From: Dromiciops gliroides
Taxonomy: Eukaryota; Chordata; Mammalia; Microbiotheria; Microbiotheriidae
Assembly: GCF_019393635.1 (NCBI RefSeq)
Contig: NC_057867.1
Location: 65,599,492-65,663,491 of the forward strand
Reading direction: 5' to 3'
Length of the DNA: 64,000 nt
Shown here one piece after another: positions 36,076-46,790 of the stretch (within the stretch, counting starts at the first letter, position 1; every line of letters begins with the position of its first letter). Both the position numbers and the translations under genes were made by a program. Below the pieces are notes generated by a model that saw only the letters and a list, made by a program, of their open reading frames with translations, did no database searches and was not told the DNA's origin.

Positions 36076-36793
36076 CAAACATTACTATATCAGGACTCAT
36101 TTTGCTATTTTTGTCAGCATAAGACATTAACTAAATATTGTGAAAGTAAAAGCTCACAATGGCCATTATATCAATTGCATGCTTCCACTCAGCAAGTGGT
36201 ATATTGAACTACTTTATAAGAGGGGTCTACTCTGGGAACACAGACTAATAGGGAAAGCTAAAAGATCACTTATAATTTTAATCACAGTAAGTTTGAAGTT
36301 GAATTTTTTTTTCCTGGAGGCAAAATGCCAAAATGGTTCATCATCCAGCTCCTGTAAGAGAGAGTCAACAGATTAAAGAACTGAAAACAAAAGACGGTTT
36401 AAATAGGTCAGGGACAAATTTCCCCTCTTCCACCCTTAGAACCATTCTTCTAAGAGAAGTAAAATGACCAAGTATACCATTTTTTCACCCAAATCCAAAT
36501 GGAGATTATAGGATCATATATTGAGTTGGGTTCCACAGAAGTGCCTTTGTGGTCATCTAATCCAACCCCCTCAGTTTTTCAAATGAACTGAAGTGACTTG
36601 CTCGATGTCACCCAAGTATTAAATGGCAGAGGTGAGACAACATCAGAAAAGAAATTACAATGATCACCATAATTCCACAGTCCATTCCGTATACTGAAAT
36701 TCTTAGAATGTTTAGGTTGAAAGCAAGAGAATCCAAAGACAGAACTTTTCCAAACACTAGAAAGTTCCAATCTACTAAGCCTTACTTCCCTTT

Positions 36794-36908
36794 ATGACAT
36801 CACCGACAGGTGATCACCCATTACTATAAGGAAGAACTTTATAATTACAGCTGTCAAAAAGTGTTGAAATGAAACAGAAGCTGAGTGATCACCTGTCGGT
36901 GATGTCAT
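36794..36908. repeat. Perfect 24-bp inverted repeat, 67-bp loop
   Basis: The arms at 36794-36817 and 36885-36908 are exact reverse complements (core atgacatcaccgacaggtga). The right arm belongs to an L3 fossil; the left arm is an inverted copy of it. Confidence 0.95.
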
Positions 36909-36995
36909 GGAGGGTACTCTTCCACTGTGAAGGAAGCTGGACTAAGATGATCATTTAAGTCTCTTCCAATTATAGGAATCTATGACTCTGTATGT
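36822..36995 (+). mobile_element. CR1/L3 3' fragment
   Basis: Segments aattacagctgtcaaaaagt, agaagctgagtgatcacctg and ctcttccaattataggaatc follow the L3 3' end in order, with internal deletions. Confidence 0.65.
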
Positions 36996-37259
36996 TTTTG
37001 CTCTCAAACTAGGGGAATAGGAAATATATGAGTACTATGTAATACTACTGTAAAATTAGAAGTCAGAGTAAATCAGCAACCTGGGGTGTTTGAACCAATA
37101 CTTAGAAGCAACTGTGAGTTGAGTTAATAAGAATTCCCAAATCACACAACCTATAGAATTTTACTGTGACTACACTGGAAAGCTCTATGATTTTTTGTGT
37201 GGGAACTCCCAACAGATTCAGATCTAAACTGTATGAGTCCTAGGGAGTTGACTAAGTCA

Positions 37260-37370
37260 AATGGTTAAGTGACTTGTCTAGAATCACAAAGCTAATATGT
37301 AAGAAGCAGGATTTAATCCCTCCTGGTTTCAAGCCAGGCAATCTATTCACTAAACCAAATTACCTCCATA
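37260..37370 (-). repeat. MIR-type fragment
   Basis: ttaagtgacttgtctagaat, then ggatttaatccctcctgg, then atctattcactaaac. Confidence 0.6.
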
Positions 37371-37374
37371 TTTT

Positions 37375-38935
37375 AAAATATATCTTTACTTAATCCAAAA
37401 TAATGTAACCAAGGTAAGATGAGACTTCAATGTCCACAAGGAATTCTGAGAATCAAAGGAATTTTAAAAGTTAACATCCCAATAGCACTTTGAGGCTCTG
37501 TGCCCCAAGGAACTTCAGTCGAGATGTTATTAACCAATATTAGTAAATCATGTATATAATTTTACAATTAGAACAGTTCATATTCAAACTTTCTAAGGCA
37601 ATTAAGACCCTAAGTCTTTGGAGAAGGTGCCAACCTGCATTGGCAGAGGGAATGTCCTCTCCTGGGAGTTCCCTATGCCAATGAAATCACTGGTTCAGTC
37701 CCTATCTCTATATTTGGACACTAGTCCTTGAATTCTGTGACAAATTAACAATTTTGTAGTTCCCTTATCATTAATCCTCAACAATGTGCAAGTCCTTATG
37801 TGTATTTTATCTTTCTCAGAGGAAGAAAGTTTCTCGTTTTGAATGATTAAAACATTCTGATATAAGGCCTCTTCTACCTCCCAAATTTTAAGACAAATAA
37901 ATAACTAAATAAACCCAGGAAGATCTTACCTAAAGTGGAAGTTCCAATTAAGATACACATAAAAGACTTTTAAAAACAAATTCTACTAAGGTTTTAAAAC
38001 CTTATTCTACACCAAAAAGACATAATAGCAAACTATCCCCATTTTAAGACACATAATTTAACTATAACAATTACAAGACTACTTTCCTTAAATTCGAGGA
38101 AAAAATTTATCATTCTTCATTCTTTCAACAAGGTATAAATTTCTTTGACCTATACAGAACTCAACAACCATTTGAACCACACATCAGCTTTAACGGTAAA
38201 GTAGTTAAGAACAAAAGCTCACTAATTAGCATTCAAAAAGATCATTAGAGAGTTTGAGAAGGTACTACAATACTGAATTAAAACGCCCAAATCTACCAAT
38301 CTACGTTTTCAGAATCAGCCAGTTCCCTTAGAGGGGCTTAACTTGAAATGTATCAGAAAAAGGTTTGCCACAAAACATTAGCTTAGAAGAGGATCTAAAG
38401 GTATTGTCCCATAGTGGGAATAGAAGGATTAAGTCGTCAAGCAGTATAACTGAAGCCAAACGACGACAGACGTTTCCCAAACACAGTAGTCTTTTTTTTT
38501 TAAAGCTCAAGTGCCTATTGTGAACGTTAACCCCCCAAACCTAGGCAGTCTTGAGTCTACTGCTACGATTCTACACACCTTATTTTACTCGTGCTCAATA
38601 TGGCTGAAATTCTGTGAAAACTGTGCTTTCCTATCTTCGAGTCTGAAATCGCTCATGAGTCAGCCCGATCAGGGAGTGTTCCCTTGGCTTGTTCTGAGCA
38701 GATACCTTGCCCTTGATCACTATGGGCCCTTCGAAGGGATAAACCAGTTACTAGCAGTTAAACAGATCATTTCTTTCCCCTTAGTACAAATCCCGTAACT
38801 CAAACGCATTTCATCAGCTCAGATTCTATAAACATAGATTTTCGGTCACTAGCACAGAACTAGTGCCGACTATGATACCCTATAGTTAACAGGTGCCTCT
38901 ATCAAGAAAGGGGTTGCCAGGCCTCGGGTCCAAGG
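37375..38935. other. Unique-looking sequence in the first large intron
   Basis: No mobile element recognised for about 1.5 kb next to the promoter-proximal exon, which fits retention of regulatory sequence. No protein frame is credible. Confidence 0.5.
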
Positions 38936-38941
38936 GCTAAC

Positions 38942-39000
38942 CTGTAGAGTAATCACGGAGAAATGGTCTAGAGTAGAAATGTAGCTGCTGTCTCCTCCAT
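38942..39000 (-). other. RLIM: Candidate RLIM non-coding exon 2
   Basis: On the minus strand a pyrimidine-rich tract ends in TTTCAAG at 39001, and 59 nt later CTACAG meets GTTAGC at 38941. The exon starts ATGGAGGAGACAGC and contains a complete 10-codon upstream ORF (MEETAATFLL, then TAG). From memory RLIM has two non-coding 5' exons in other mammals, which fits. The splice sites are acceptable but not strong, and no transcript data are available here. Confidence 0.45.
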
Positions 39001-39250
39001 CTTGAAATTAATCAGCAGAAGGGAAACGGGAGAGTGAGTCTACTAACCAACCGGCAGGCCCACCAATAAACGCTGATTGTGACGTGATGGGGAACGCAGC
39101 TGGCTAGCAACAAGGCCTGCGTAAACCCTCACTGTCTGAGCCCTCGCTAGTTTTTTTTTTTTCATTTGTAAGCAATAAAAAGCTAAAAGTGACTTAAATC
39201 CAATTCGTACCCCCCTATCCTGAAGCCCCACTCCTTCCGGTTTTAAGTGT

Positions 39251-39341
39251 GTTGGGGGGGGGGGGAGGAAGAAGGTAATATAGCAGACTCTATCTGCCCA
39301 AGGGAAGGAATCCTCTTGGGCGGGGGGGGGGGGGGGCGCGG
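39251..39341 (+). repeat. Two long G-runs in RLIM intron 1
   Basis: Runs of about 12 G near 39254 and about 14 G near 39322 on the plus strand; the transcript strand is C-rich. Confidence 0.9.
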
Positions 39342-39937
39342 CGCAAAACGGGCCCTAAAAAATGGCACAAAACTAAAGCCGTTGACATCTTAAGGCCTTC
39401 GGATACCTGATGGTCTGGTTTCGATTCCCACTTCCCCAAACTCAAAGGGATGGAGCCCGCCCCCCCTAATTGGGGGAACCCCCCCCCCGAGAAAAGTCCC
39501 CTTGCCCCGGCGATGGGAAGCTGGTATTCTATCCCCAGGGCTTCTAAGCTTGAGAATTGGGCTGGGGAGGGGGCGCAGTTTCCAGGGGCTGGGGAGTCAG
39601 GAGAAACGCGGCCAAGGCCAAGGTCCCCGGGCTTCAACCGCCATCGCCAACCTAAAATGGCATCGGCCGAGGGACTTGGCCGAGAAGCCCGCCCCCTGCC
39701 CTTCCCTCCCCTCCCCTGCCCTGCCATCCCCTCTTCTCCTCCGCTTTCCTCTCCTCTCCCCGCGCTAATCCGCGGCCGGGCCCCGGGCCGACGACCACGT
39801 ACCCGGGCCATTTTGAGAGGAGACCGAGGAGGAGAAGGCGGAGGGAGGCAGAGACAGTCGGGGCGGCTCCTCCGCGGGCTCCCCGACTCCCGCCCGGGGT
39901 GTCCCCGGGCTCCCGCCCGCCCACCATCACCACTTAC

Positions 39938-40100
39938 TAGGGGTCGCTGCTGGGACGCGACTCCCCCGCAGGGCCTGCGGCGACTGTTCCCGCCTCCTGC
40001 CACCGCCGTCTGAGCCCGGTTGGGGAGACTCAGTGGTAGAGGCTGGCCGCTGCCCTGCACGTCGCTCAGGCGGCCATTTCCTTCTCCATTGTTACCAGGG
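39938..40100 (-). other. RLIM: RLIM non-coding exon 1 (5' end approximate)
   Basis: A donor of form CTA|GTAAGTG lies at 39938/39937 inside the CpG island, at the right end of the transcription unit. It has the strongest donor match in the island and is followed by 937 bp to the candidate exon 2. The transcription start cannot be fixed from sequence alone; about 40100 is inferred from the densest CpG and GC-box region. Confidence 0.55.
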
Positions 40101-40197
40101 AACCGCCGGAAACGACTCCCACCAAACACAAAGTGACGGCACAACGCCCTGCTTACGCACGGCCCCACCCCACGGCCGTTGGGCCAATCCGCCTCAG

Positions 40198-40207
40198 TCT
40201 CGCGAGG
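40198..40207. promoter_or_regulatory. TCTCGCGAGA-like element (BANP-type)
   Basis: The sequence tctcgcgagg differs at one base from the palindromic TCTCGCGAGA element found in many CpG-island promoters and bound by BANP. It lies about 100 bp upstream of the inferred RLIM start, a typical position. Confidence 0.5.
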
Positions 40208-40271
40208 TTTGCCGCCTGAGGAGGGCGCGCGAGCTAACGGAGGCTTCACGCCCTTCATGTGACGGCCTACC

Positions 40272-40281
40272 GCGCCATCTT
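40272..40281 (-). promoter_or_regulatory. YY1-like site
   Basis: The minus strand reads AAGATGGCGC, close to the YY1 consensus. Similar AAAATGGC-type cores on the minus strand or its complement occur at 40073-40080, 39807-39814 and 39654-39661, so a small cluster spans the promoter and start of intron 1. Confidence 0.45.
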
Positions 40282-40742
40282 AAGTCGAACGCAAACCCTC
40301 GAGCCCACGGAGTCGCGGGAAGCTTCCCCGTGCCACCGGGAAAGGCTAGTCACCAAGGGCCACACCTTCCCCTCCCCCCTGACCCCCTTCTTCCCCCCCC
40401 CTGCCCCCCGCCCCCCGCTGAAAAGAGCTGGCCCCAAACGCCAGGGCCTTACCGGCAGGCCTCAGGCACCTCCGGGCCAAAGAACTCCTCCCGTGCTGGG
40501 GCTTCTGCTGTATGCCACCGCACGGCTCCCCGTCTGTAGTATGTAACGTTCGCTTAGCCCGCCTACCCACACTAGGCGGGGAAATCTCTCCCAGTACCAC
40601 CTACCGCGGTAACGCCCCTTGGCTAAGGCCGGGGCTCCCATTTGCAGGCACCAAAGCACCCCGCTCATTTGGGCAGTTAGTGAATCATGATATACATTGA
40701 CTTCTCAAGCCCTCGCCGGGAAAATGTGAAGAAAAAAAAAGC

Positions 40743-40893
40743 GGGGCAGCTAGGAGGTGCAGTGCATAAAGCGCCGGCCCTGGATGCAGGAGGACCTGAG
40801 TCCAAATCTGCCCTCAGACACTTAGCACTTACTAGCTGCGTGACCCTGGGCAAGTCTCTTAACCCTCATTGCCAAAAAAAAATAATAATAATA
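40743..40893 (+). repeat. WSINE-type SINE just upstream of the CpG island
   Basis: Body from ggggcagctaggaggtgc to ccctcattgcc with an A/AAT tail. The first mobile element upstream of the RLIM promoter. Confidence 0.92.
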
Positions 40894-40894
40894 A

Positions 40895-41943
40895 ATAGAT
40901 CTTCTGCCTATTGTAATGCGTTCAAAACCAAAATTTAAAGCATGAGGCTAACTGACAATACAATGTTAAATTGACCAAAAACACACCCTAAAACATTTTC
41001 ACCAATATCCTTACCCCCCCCCCAACCCTTATTGGTCCCTCATTTTGGAATGGAAATGGCCCTGACTTCTTCCAGACTAAGTCAGCTGAACCTGGCTGTA
41101 GCACATTAAAACAAGCAGGAAAGTGTTTGTTGATGGGCCAATGAAGGACTCTTCTGTGGCCCATCTTGTGGCATGCTTTAGGTCAGCAGGTGAGCCATGG
41201 GGTGATGAATTCTTTTGCTGTGAAATTTCTTTATTATTATTGTTGTTGTTATTGTTATCATCATCCTCATCAACAGACTGCAGTCTCTGTTAGTACCACA
41301 GCAATGGGCCCTCAAAATATCAAAAAAAATCTATTTAGACATGATGCTTTAAAGTTTAAAAGTTCTTTCCTCAGAACAATTAGGTGGAGTACAAGTATTA
41401 GGATCCTCATTTCTCAGCTAACAAAATAGGCTTCAAAAAGGGCTTGCCGAGGTGGTCAACACATATAGTATAATGAAACCTATTCTGAACCTAATTCTCA
41501 GGTATCTTTGGGATTTCATGCTATAAGTTGGGATAAGTAAGACTGTGGCTAAAGTGGGATGCTCTTCAGCTCCAGCAGGAAATGAGTTGGCTAAAAACTG
41601 GCCCTCTGCGGGCCCCATTCCCTATCCTACAGTTTCACATGGGGGATGTGCCACATCAGCCAATTTTATGGTTGTCAATCTGCTCCAGACCACTGAGTCT
41701 GAAGATGACAATGGCTGTGCCAGAAATATCACAATCTATTATTCCATGTAGCAAAAAATTTACAAAGCTGAGATAACCAAACTGGCAGTTGTTAATATCC
41801 AGAAAAAAACTATATTAGGCATTATATGATGAGCCAGCTGGCTTCCTAGCCCCCAAATACAGTAATTTCTGACCAAGTGAAAACACTTGAAAGAAAAAAG
41901 ATTCTGTTGCCACCACTGAAGTGTTTTGGTTTAGAAAATATCA
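40895..41943. other. Upstream intergenic stretch, unrecognised
   Basis: No gene or element recognised; ends in a short (GTT)n. Confidence 0.4.
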
Positions 41944-42230
41944 TTGTTGTTGTTGTTGGTTGTCCTTCGTTCTCAAAGAGGACCATGACGCTGGGGTGAT
42001 GTCATGACTTGCACTGAACTGGATTTAAATGAGGGAGGGCTGTGCAAGGGAGCCATCTGCATACAGTGGCAAGATATATATTAGGATGACCGGAGATGGC
42101 CCTGGATGGTTTTTAAGGTTAAGTGACTTGCCCGGGGTCACACAGCTAGAAAATGTCTGAGGGGAGATTTGAACTCAGATCCTCCCAACACCAGGGCCAG
42201 TGCTCTATCCACTGTGCCGACTTACTGCCC
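41944..42230 (-). repeat. Composite marsupial SINE with an extended 3' domain
   Basis: Reverse copy. cgttctcaaagaggaccatg, gacttgcactgaactggatt and tggcaagatatatattagga precede the common SINE body ending ctctatccactgtgccg. Partial flanking repeat aaatatc/aaatatatc. Confidence 0.8.
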
Positions 42231-42254
42231 AATTTAACAAATATATCTCTTTCA

Positions 42255-42420
42255 TGAAGGAAATGCTTAATCAGACTTAGAGATTGAAGGGATCTCAAAG
42301 GTCCTTTTATTTTTATGGAGGCCAACAGAAATTGACTTGGCCCAGAGCACAGAGACATAGTTAGAACCCAGTTCCTGTGACTCCAGACTCAGTACACTTC
42401 TCCTTCTACCACACTGCTTC
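42255..42420 (-). repeat. MIR-type SINE
   Basis: Reverse pattern gatctcaaaggtccttttat, gacttggcccagagcaca and cttctaccacactgcttcc. Confidence 0.55.
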
Positions 42421-42429
42421 CTCAGGCCC

Positions 42430-42705
42430 TATGATGTGATAAAGACTGTGCTGGAACCGTTGCCAGGACACCCTGAGTTCAAATACTGCCTCTAGCATTA
42501 ATTAGCTGTATGACCTCCAGCAATTCGCATAACTTCTTTAAGCCTCAATTTCCTAATCCATACAATTGTTGATGACAATAGTTGTTCCAGGAATATCAAT
42601 CAAGTTTTCTGTTGTAGCCAAAAAGTCAGCAAAGCAGAATTAGATCAAATGAGATCATGTATGTAATGTACTTTGCAAACTTAAAAACACTATATAAACC
42701 TCACC
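42430..42705 (+). repeat. MIR-type SINE
   Basis: ccctgagttcaaatactgcc, taattagctgtatgacctc, aagcctcaatttcctaatcc and the tail tgtactttgcaaacttaaaa. Confidence 0.7.
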
Positions 42706-42709
42706 ATAA

Positions 42710-43288
42710 ATTCAATGCCCTTTAATACTGAATTGTTAAGTAACCCTATTTAAAATTCCCACTGGTTTCACAAATGTCTTATATAGTCCTTCATGAAAAG
42801 AAATATTTTGTTGAAAATGCCTCTGTGTGTGTGTATGTGCAGGTGTGCAGCATCACGTGCGAGTGGTCAAAGGATTTTCCCTTAAAGAGTTCAACATGAT
42901 GGGCTTATAGGGCATATTTGGGAGTTGAGAGTTTCTCCCTACAGTTATGTATGTTGTTGGGAAGACTGAAGACATCTTCTGATTATGTCTCAGTGATAGA
43001 AACTGCCCCCAAGATGAATTGGTTGGCTCAGACTCTTGGGAGGATGGACTCTTGTGGAAGGAGCCACTCTGTCCTGGCCTATTGAATGGAGCTGATAGAT
43101 CGCTTTCCCATTGTTCCCTCTTCCCTTCTGCAAATCTTTGGGAGATAGGTGGGGGTTGTCCAGAAGAGGTCTCACACCTCAAGGGCTATGTTAATGGCTG
43201 CCTTGTAGATGAGACACATGATGTAGGCAGACATGCTTACCCATATGCCCTGAGAAGAGAGTTCCTGGAAAATGTAATTCTAAATGCC
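42710..43288. other. Intergenic stretch, unrecognised
   Basis: A 109-codon minus frame (42853-43182) has no family resemblance. A short (GT)n lies near 42825. Confidence 0.4.
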
Positions 43289-43304
43289 AGTATAATGGTG
43301 GTCT

Positions 43305-43484
43305 TAGGGGGCAGCTAGGTGGCACTGCGGTGCATAAAGCACAGGCCCTGGATTCAGGAGGACCTGAGTTCAAATCCAGCCTCAGACACTTGACATTTAC
43401 TAGCTGTGTGGCCCTGGGCAAGTCACTTAACCCTTACTGCCCAGCAAAACAAGACAAAAACAACAAAACAAAAAAAACCAACAA
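43305..43484 (+). repeat. WSINE-type SINE
   Basis: Flanked by agtataatggtggtct (43289-43304) and a one-mismatch copy (43485-43500); AAAAC-rich tail. Confidence 0.95.
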
Positions 43485-43589
43485 AGTATAATGGAGGTCT
43501 GGTGCATGGGCAGATGCTGTCAGCTTGCTAAGATGGCATCTCTATGTGGAGGACACTAGGGAGAATTTTGATGACTAGAGCATTGTGGA

Positions 43590-44040
43590 TAGTCTGTAAC
43601 TGGTTCTAGTTGGCCTCCCATATGTTTGGGAGGAGCCTGTTTCCACTGGTTGACTTCCTCCTGTTGATTATCTCCTATTTATTTTGTATATATCTTCTTT
43701 GTACAGAACTGTTTGTGTGTTGTCTCCCCCATTAGACTGTAATCTTTTTTTTGTATTTTGTTTTGTTTTGTTTTGTTTTTTGGTTAGGCAGTTGGGGTTA
43801 AGTGACTTGCCCAGGGTCACACAGCCAGTAAGTGTTAAGTGTCTGAGGCCGGATTTGAACTCAGGTACTCCTGACTCCAGGGCTGGTGCTCTATCCACTG
43901 CGCCATCTAGCTGCCCCAGACTGTAATCTTTTTATGAGCCAACCTTAAGAGCACGTCTTGCCTTTCTTTGCATCTCCAGCACTTAGTACGCAGTGCCTGA
44001 CACATAGTAGACACTTAATAAATGCTAGTTGACTGACTGT
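43590..44040 (+). mobile_element. L2-type LINE 3' end interrupted by a SINE
   Basis: tgttgtctcccccattagac, atctccagcacttagtacgc and ttaataaatgctagttgact are the L2 3' end pattern; the SINE at 43750-43917 splits it. Confidence 0.75.
43750..43917 (-). repeat. MAR1-type SINE nested in the L2 3' end
   Basis: Perfect 16-bp agactgtaatcttttt at 43734-43749 and 43918-43933. The T/TTTTG tail is at its left end. Confidence 0.97.
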
Positions 44041-44653
44041 GCAGCCTTCTCTTTTAGTGCCTTTGGAAGGGCCTAGGTAAACTCTGAATGTCTCTCATCG
44101 CCTAATTGTTCTTGGATGAGCTTTCCTGGTCCCTACTTTATCACTGAACTCCCTTATGTCCTGGGGACATGGAACTTGCCATCTAGCCAACAGCTCTATT
44201 CTTCTACAGGCTACCTCGGGATTTCCATGGTCCCTTGGATCCTGGGCCCTTGGCACCACTTACTCAGAAATCTCTGGGAAGTTGTGAATATAAAGGAATA
44301 TTTTTTAACCTTTTCAATGTCTTTGTCTTAAAATCAAAGATTTCTTAAATAAACAGAGCACATGCTGCTCTTCATATGTTCCAAAAATGGAAAGGAAAAG
44401 GAAGTTTCAAAGGCCAGGGGTATGAACCACAGGAATCCAAGAGCCCAGGAATCCAGGCTGGGTGTTGAAGGCCTCAAAGAGTACAGAGGCCTGCAGCAAT
44501 GTCACCTTTGAATAGGAAATTGATGAAGGAACTGAGCCAGATTGAGGACTTAATCCTTCCCCAGATACTGAGGTGGTATAGGGAATATTATGCTCCAGGG
44601 TGTGTTTGGGGGAGGGGAAGAATTGTTTATATGTTTGTTTGTCCTGTAATTTT

Positions 44654-44810
44654 TTTATTTTTATTTGTATTTTTTTAGGCAATGGGGGTTAAGTGACTTG
44701 CCCAGGGTCACACAGCTAGTAAGTGTCAAGTGTCTGAGGCCAGATTTAAACTCAGGTACTCCTGAATCCAGGGCTGGTGCTTTAACCACTGCACCATCTA
44801 GCTGCCCCTT
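44654..44810 (-). repeat. MAR1/WSINE-type SINE
   Basis: Flanked by tcctgtaatttt at 44642-44653 and 44811-44822. Confidence 0.95.
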
Positions 44811-45419
44811 TCCTGTAATTTTCAAGTAAATAACCCCTTGTAAAATCCAACTGACGTAAAATGGAACTAGAGTACTAATAACTGGACCCCTAAAATGGGG
44901 TGAATGCAGCCAACAGAACTCAAGCTGATAGCAGAGAAAAGAGATTCTCACAAACCCAGCAGAATTCCTGAGAACCCTCAGGGAAAAACATAAGAAGCCT
45001 GACCTTAGAGAATGGGGTATGGGCATACATGTTACACCAGCTTTCTAATTGGGAGGAGGGTTCCTGGGTAGTGCTAGTCTCAAAGGTTGCTTCATAGGTA
45101 ACCCCAAGGTCAAGAATTTGGAGGTCTTACTTTCTTGTCAGCTAGTCAGTCAATAGACATTTATTATGGTGCTATGTACAAACAAGTTCTATACAGGATA
45201 AATTAGAAATAATCAACTGAGGGAAGGTACTACAATTAAGGCTGAATTGGGAAGAGCTTCCTGTAGAAGGTGGAATTTTAGCTAGGACTTGAAGGAAGGC
45301 AGGAGGCAGAGATGAAGAGGGACAGAATTCCAGGTGCAGGGACAGGCCAGTGAAAATGGCTGGAGTCAGGAGATGAAGTTTCTTGTTTGAGGAATAGCGA
45401 GGCCAGTGTTATTAGATTG

Positions 45420-45571
45420 TATTCCATACTTTTTCCCCGGGGCAATGGGGGTTAAGTGACTTGCCCAGGGTCACACAGCTAGTACATGTCAAGTGTCTGA
45501 AGTCAAATTTGAACTCAGGTCCTCCTGAATCCAGGACCTGTGCTTTATCCACTGCGCCACCTAGCTGCCCC
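45420..45571 (-). repeat. WSINE-type SINE with 16-bp perfect target duplication
   Basis: cagtgttattagattg is identical at 45404-45419 and 45572-45587. Confidence 0.97.
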
Positions 45572-46752
45572 CAGTGTTATTAGATTGAAGAGGACTTGAG
45601 AGAGCATAAGGTATAAGAAGATTGGAAAAGTAGTAGGAGCCATGTTATGAAGGGCATTGAATGACAAGCTAAGGATTTTATATCTGATCCTGAAGACGAT
45701 AGGGACCCACTGGAGGGGATGACATGGTCATATCTGCATTTTAGGAAGATTGCTTTGGTAGCTGAGTAGAGAATAGATTGGAGTGGAGAGAGACTTGAGG
45801 CAGGGAGACCAACTATTATGTTATTCCAGTAGTTCAGGCATGAGATAATGAGGGTCTGTACCACAGTGCTATCAGTGTCAGAAGAGAAAAGAGGGCATAT
45901 AGGAAAGACTTTATGAAAGAACAAATTGACAGGTTTGGGCAACATATTGAATGGGGCAGGGTGAAAGATAGGAATCAAGGGTGTCATCTGTATTTCGAGT
46001 TTGGCTAACTGTGAAAATGGAGATACTCTAACAGCAATAAATAATGAGTTGGTTTGGGACTTGTTAAATTTATATCCAGCTCAAGATGTCAAATAGGCAG
46101 TTGGAGATGTGAGACTAGAAGTTAGTAGAGGTGAGGGCTCGATAAGTAAATTGGAGAATCATCAGGATAGAGATGTTAATTGAATCCATGAAACTTTTTC
46201 AATATAGAAGAAAAAAGAGGGCCCAGAACAGAGACCTGCGGGACATCCAGGGTTAGCAGGCATGACCTACATAAAGATCCAGCAAAGGAGACTGAGAGGG
46301 AGCAGTCAGATAGGTAGGAGAGGGAAGTGTCATGAGAACCTAAAGAGAATAGAGTTATTAAGGAAGAAGAGGGTGATCATTTAGTGTCAGAAGCTGCAGA
46401 GAGGTCAAGAAGGATGAGGATTGAGAAAAAGACATTAGATTTGAGATTACTAGTAACTTTGGAGAGAACAAGTTCAGTTGAACAATGAGGTCAGAAATCA
46501 GACTGTAGAGAGTTAAGAACGTCAGAGGAAAGAAAGTGGATTATCATAGATGTACTTCTTGAAGAGTTGAGCCAAAAAAGGGAGGAAAGATATGGGATGA
46601 TAAATACTTTGGCTAGATGGATCAAATGGGTTTTCTTGAGGATGAGGGAAACTTGTACATGTCTGTAGGCAGTAGGGAAGCAGCCCTACTATGGAAATTG
46701 TGGGAAGTTTGCAGAAACATAGAAAAGCTTTGATATGGTGGGAAAATGGGGT

Positions 46753-46790
46753 ACGGGGTTGGGGTAGGAGTTGGGGTAGGAGTTGGGGTT
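46753..46790. repeat. Short minisatellite at the LTR edge
   Basis: Repeats of ggggtaggagttg, about 2.5 copies. Confidence 0.8.

Larger units (their letters stand above)
39300..40660. promoter_or_regulatory. RLIM: CpG island, RLIM promoter
   Basis: This is the only long GC-rich, CpG-dense stretch in an otherwise AT-rich window, and it sits at the 5' end of RLIM. It contains several GC-rich Sp1-like runs, a CCAAT box (40184-40188), a near-match to the TCTCGCGAGA element (40198-40207) and AARATGGC YY1-like sites on the minus strand. The long open frames here reflect base composition and are not conserved proteins. Confidence 0.85.

Noticed and set aside
39290..40258. A 322-codon frame on the minus strand and a 187-codon frame on the plus strand (39450-40013)
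   Set aside because: They lie in the CpG island, where stop codons are rare. Composition is Pro/Gly/Arg-rich with no family motif, and they overlap RLIM exon 1 and the splice donor.
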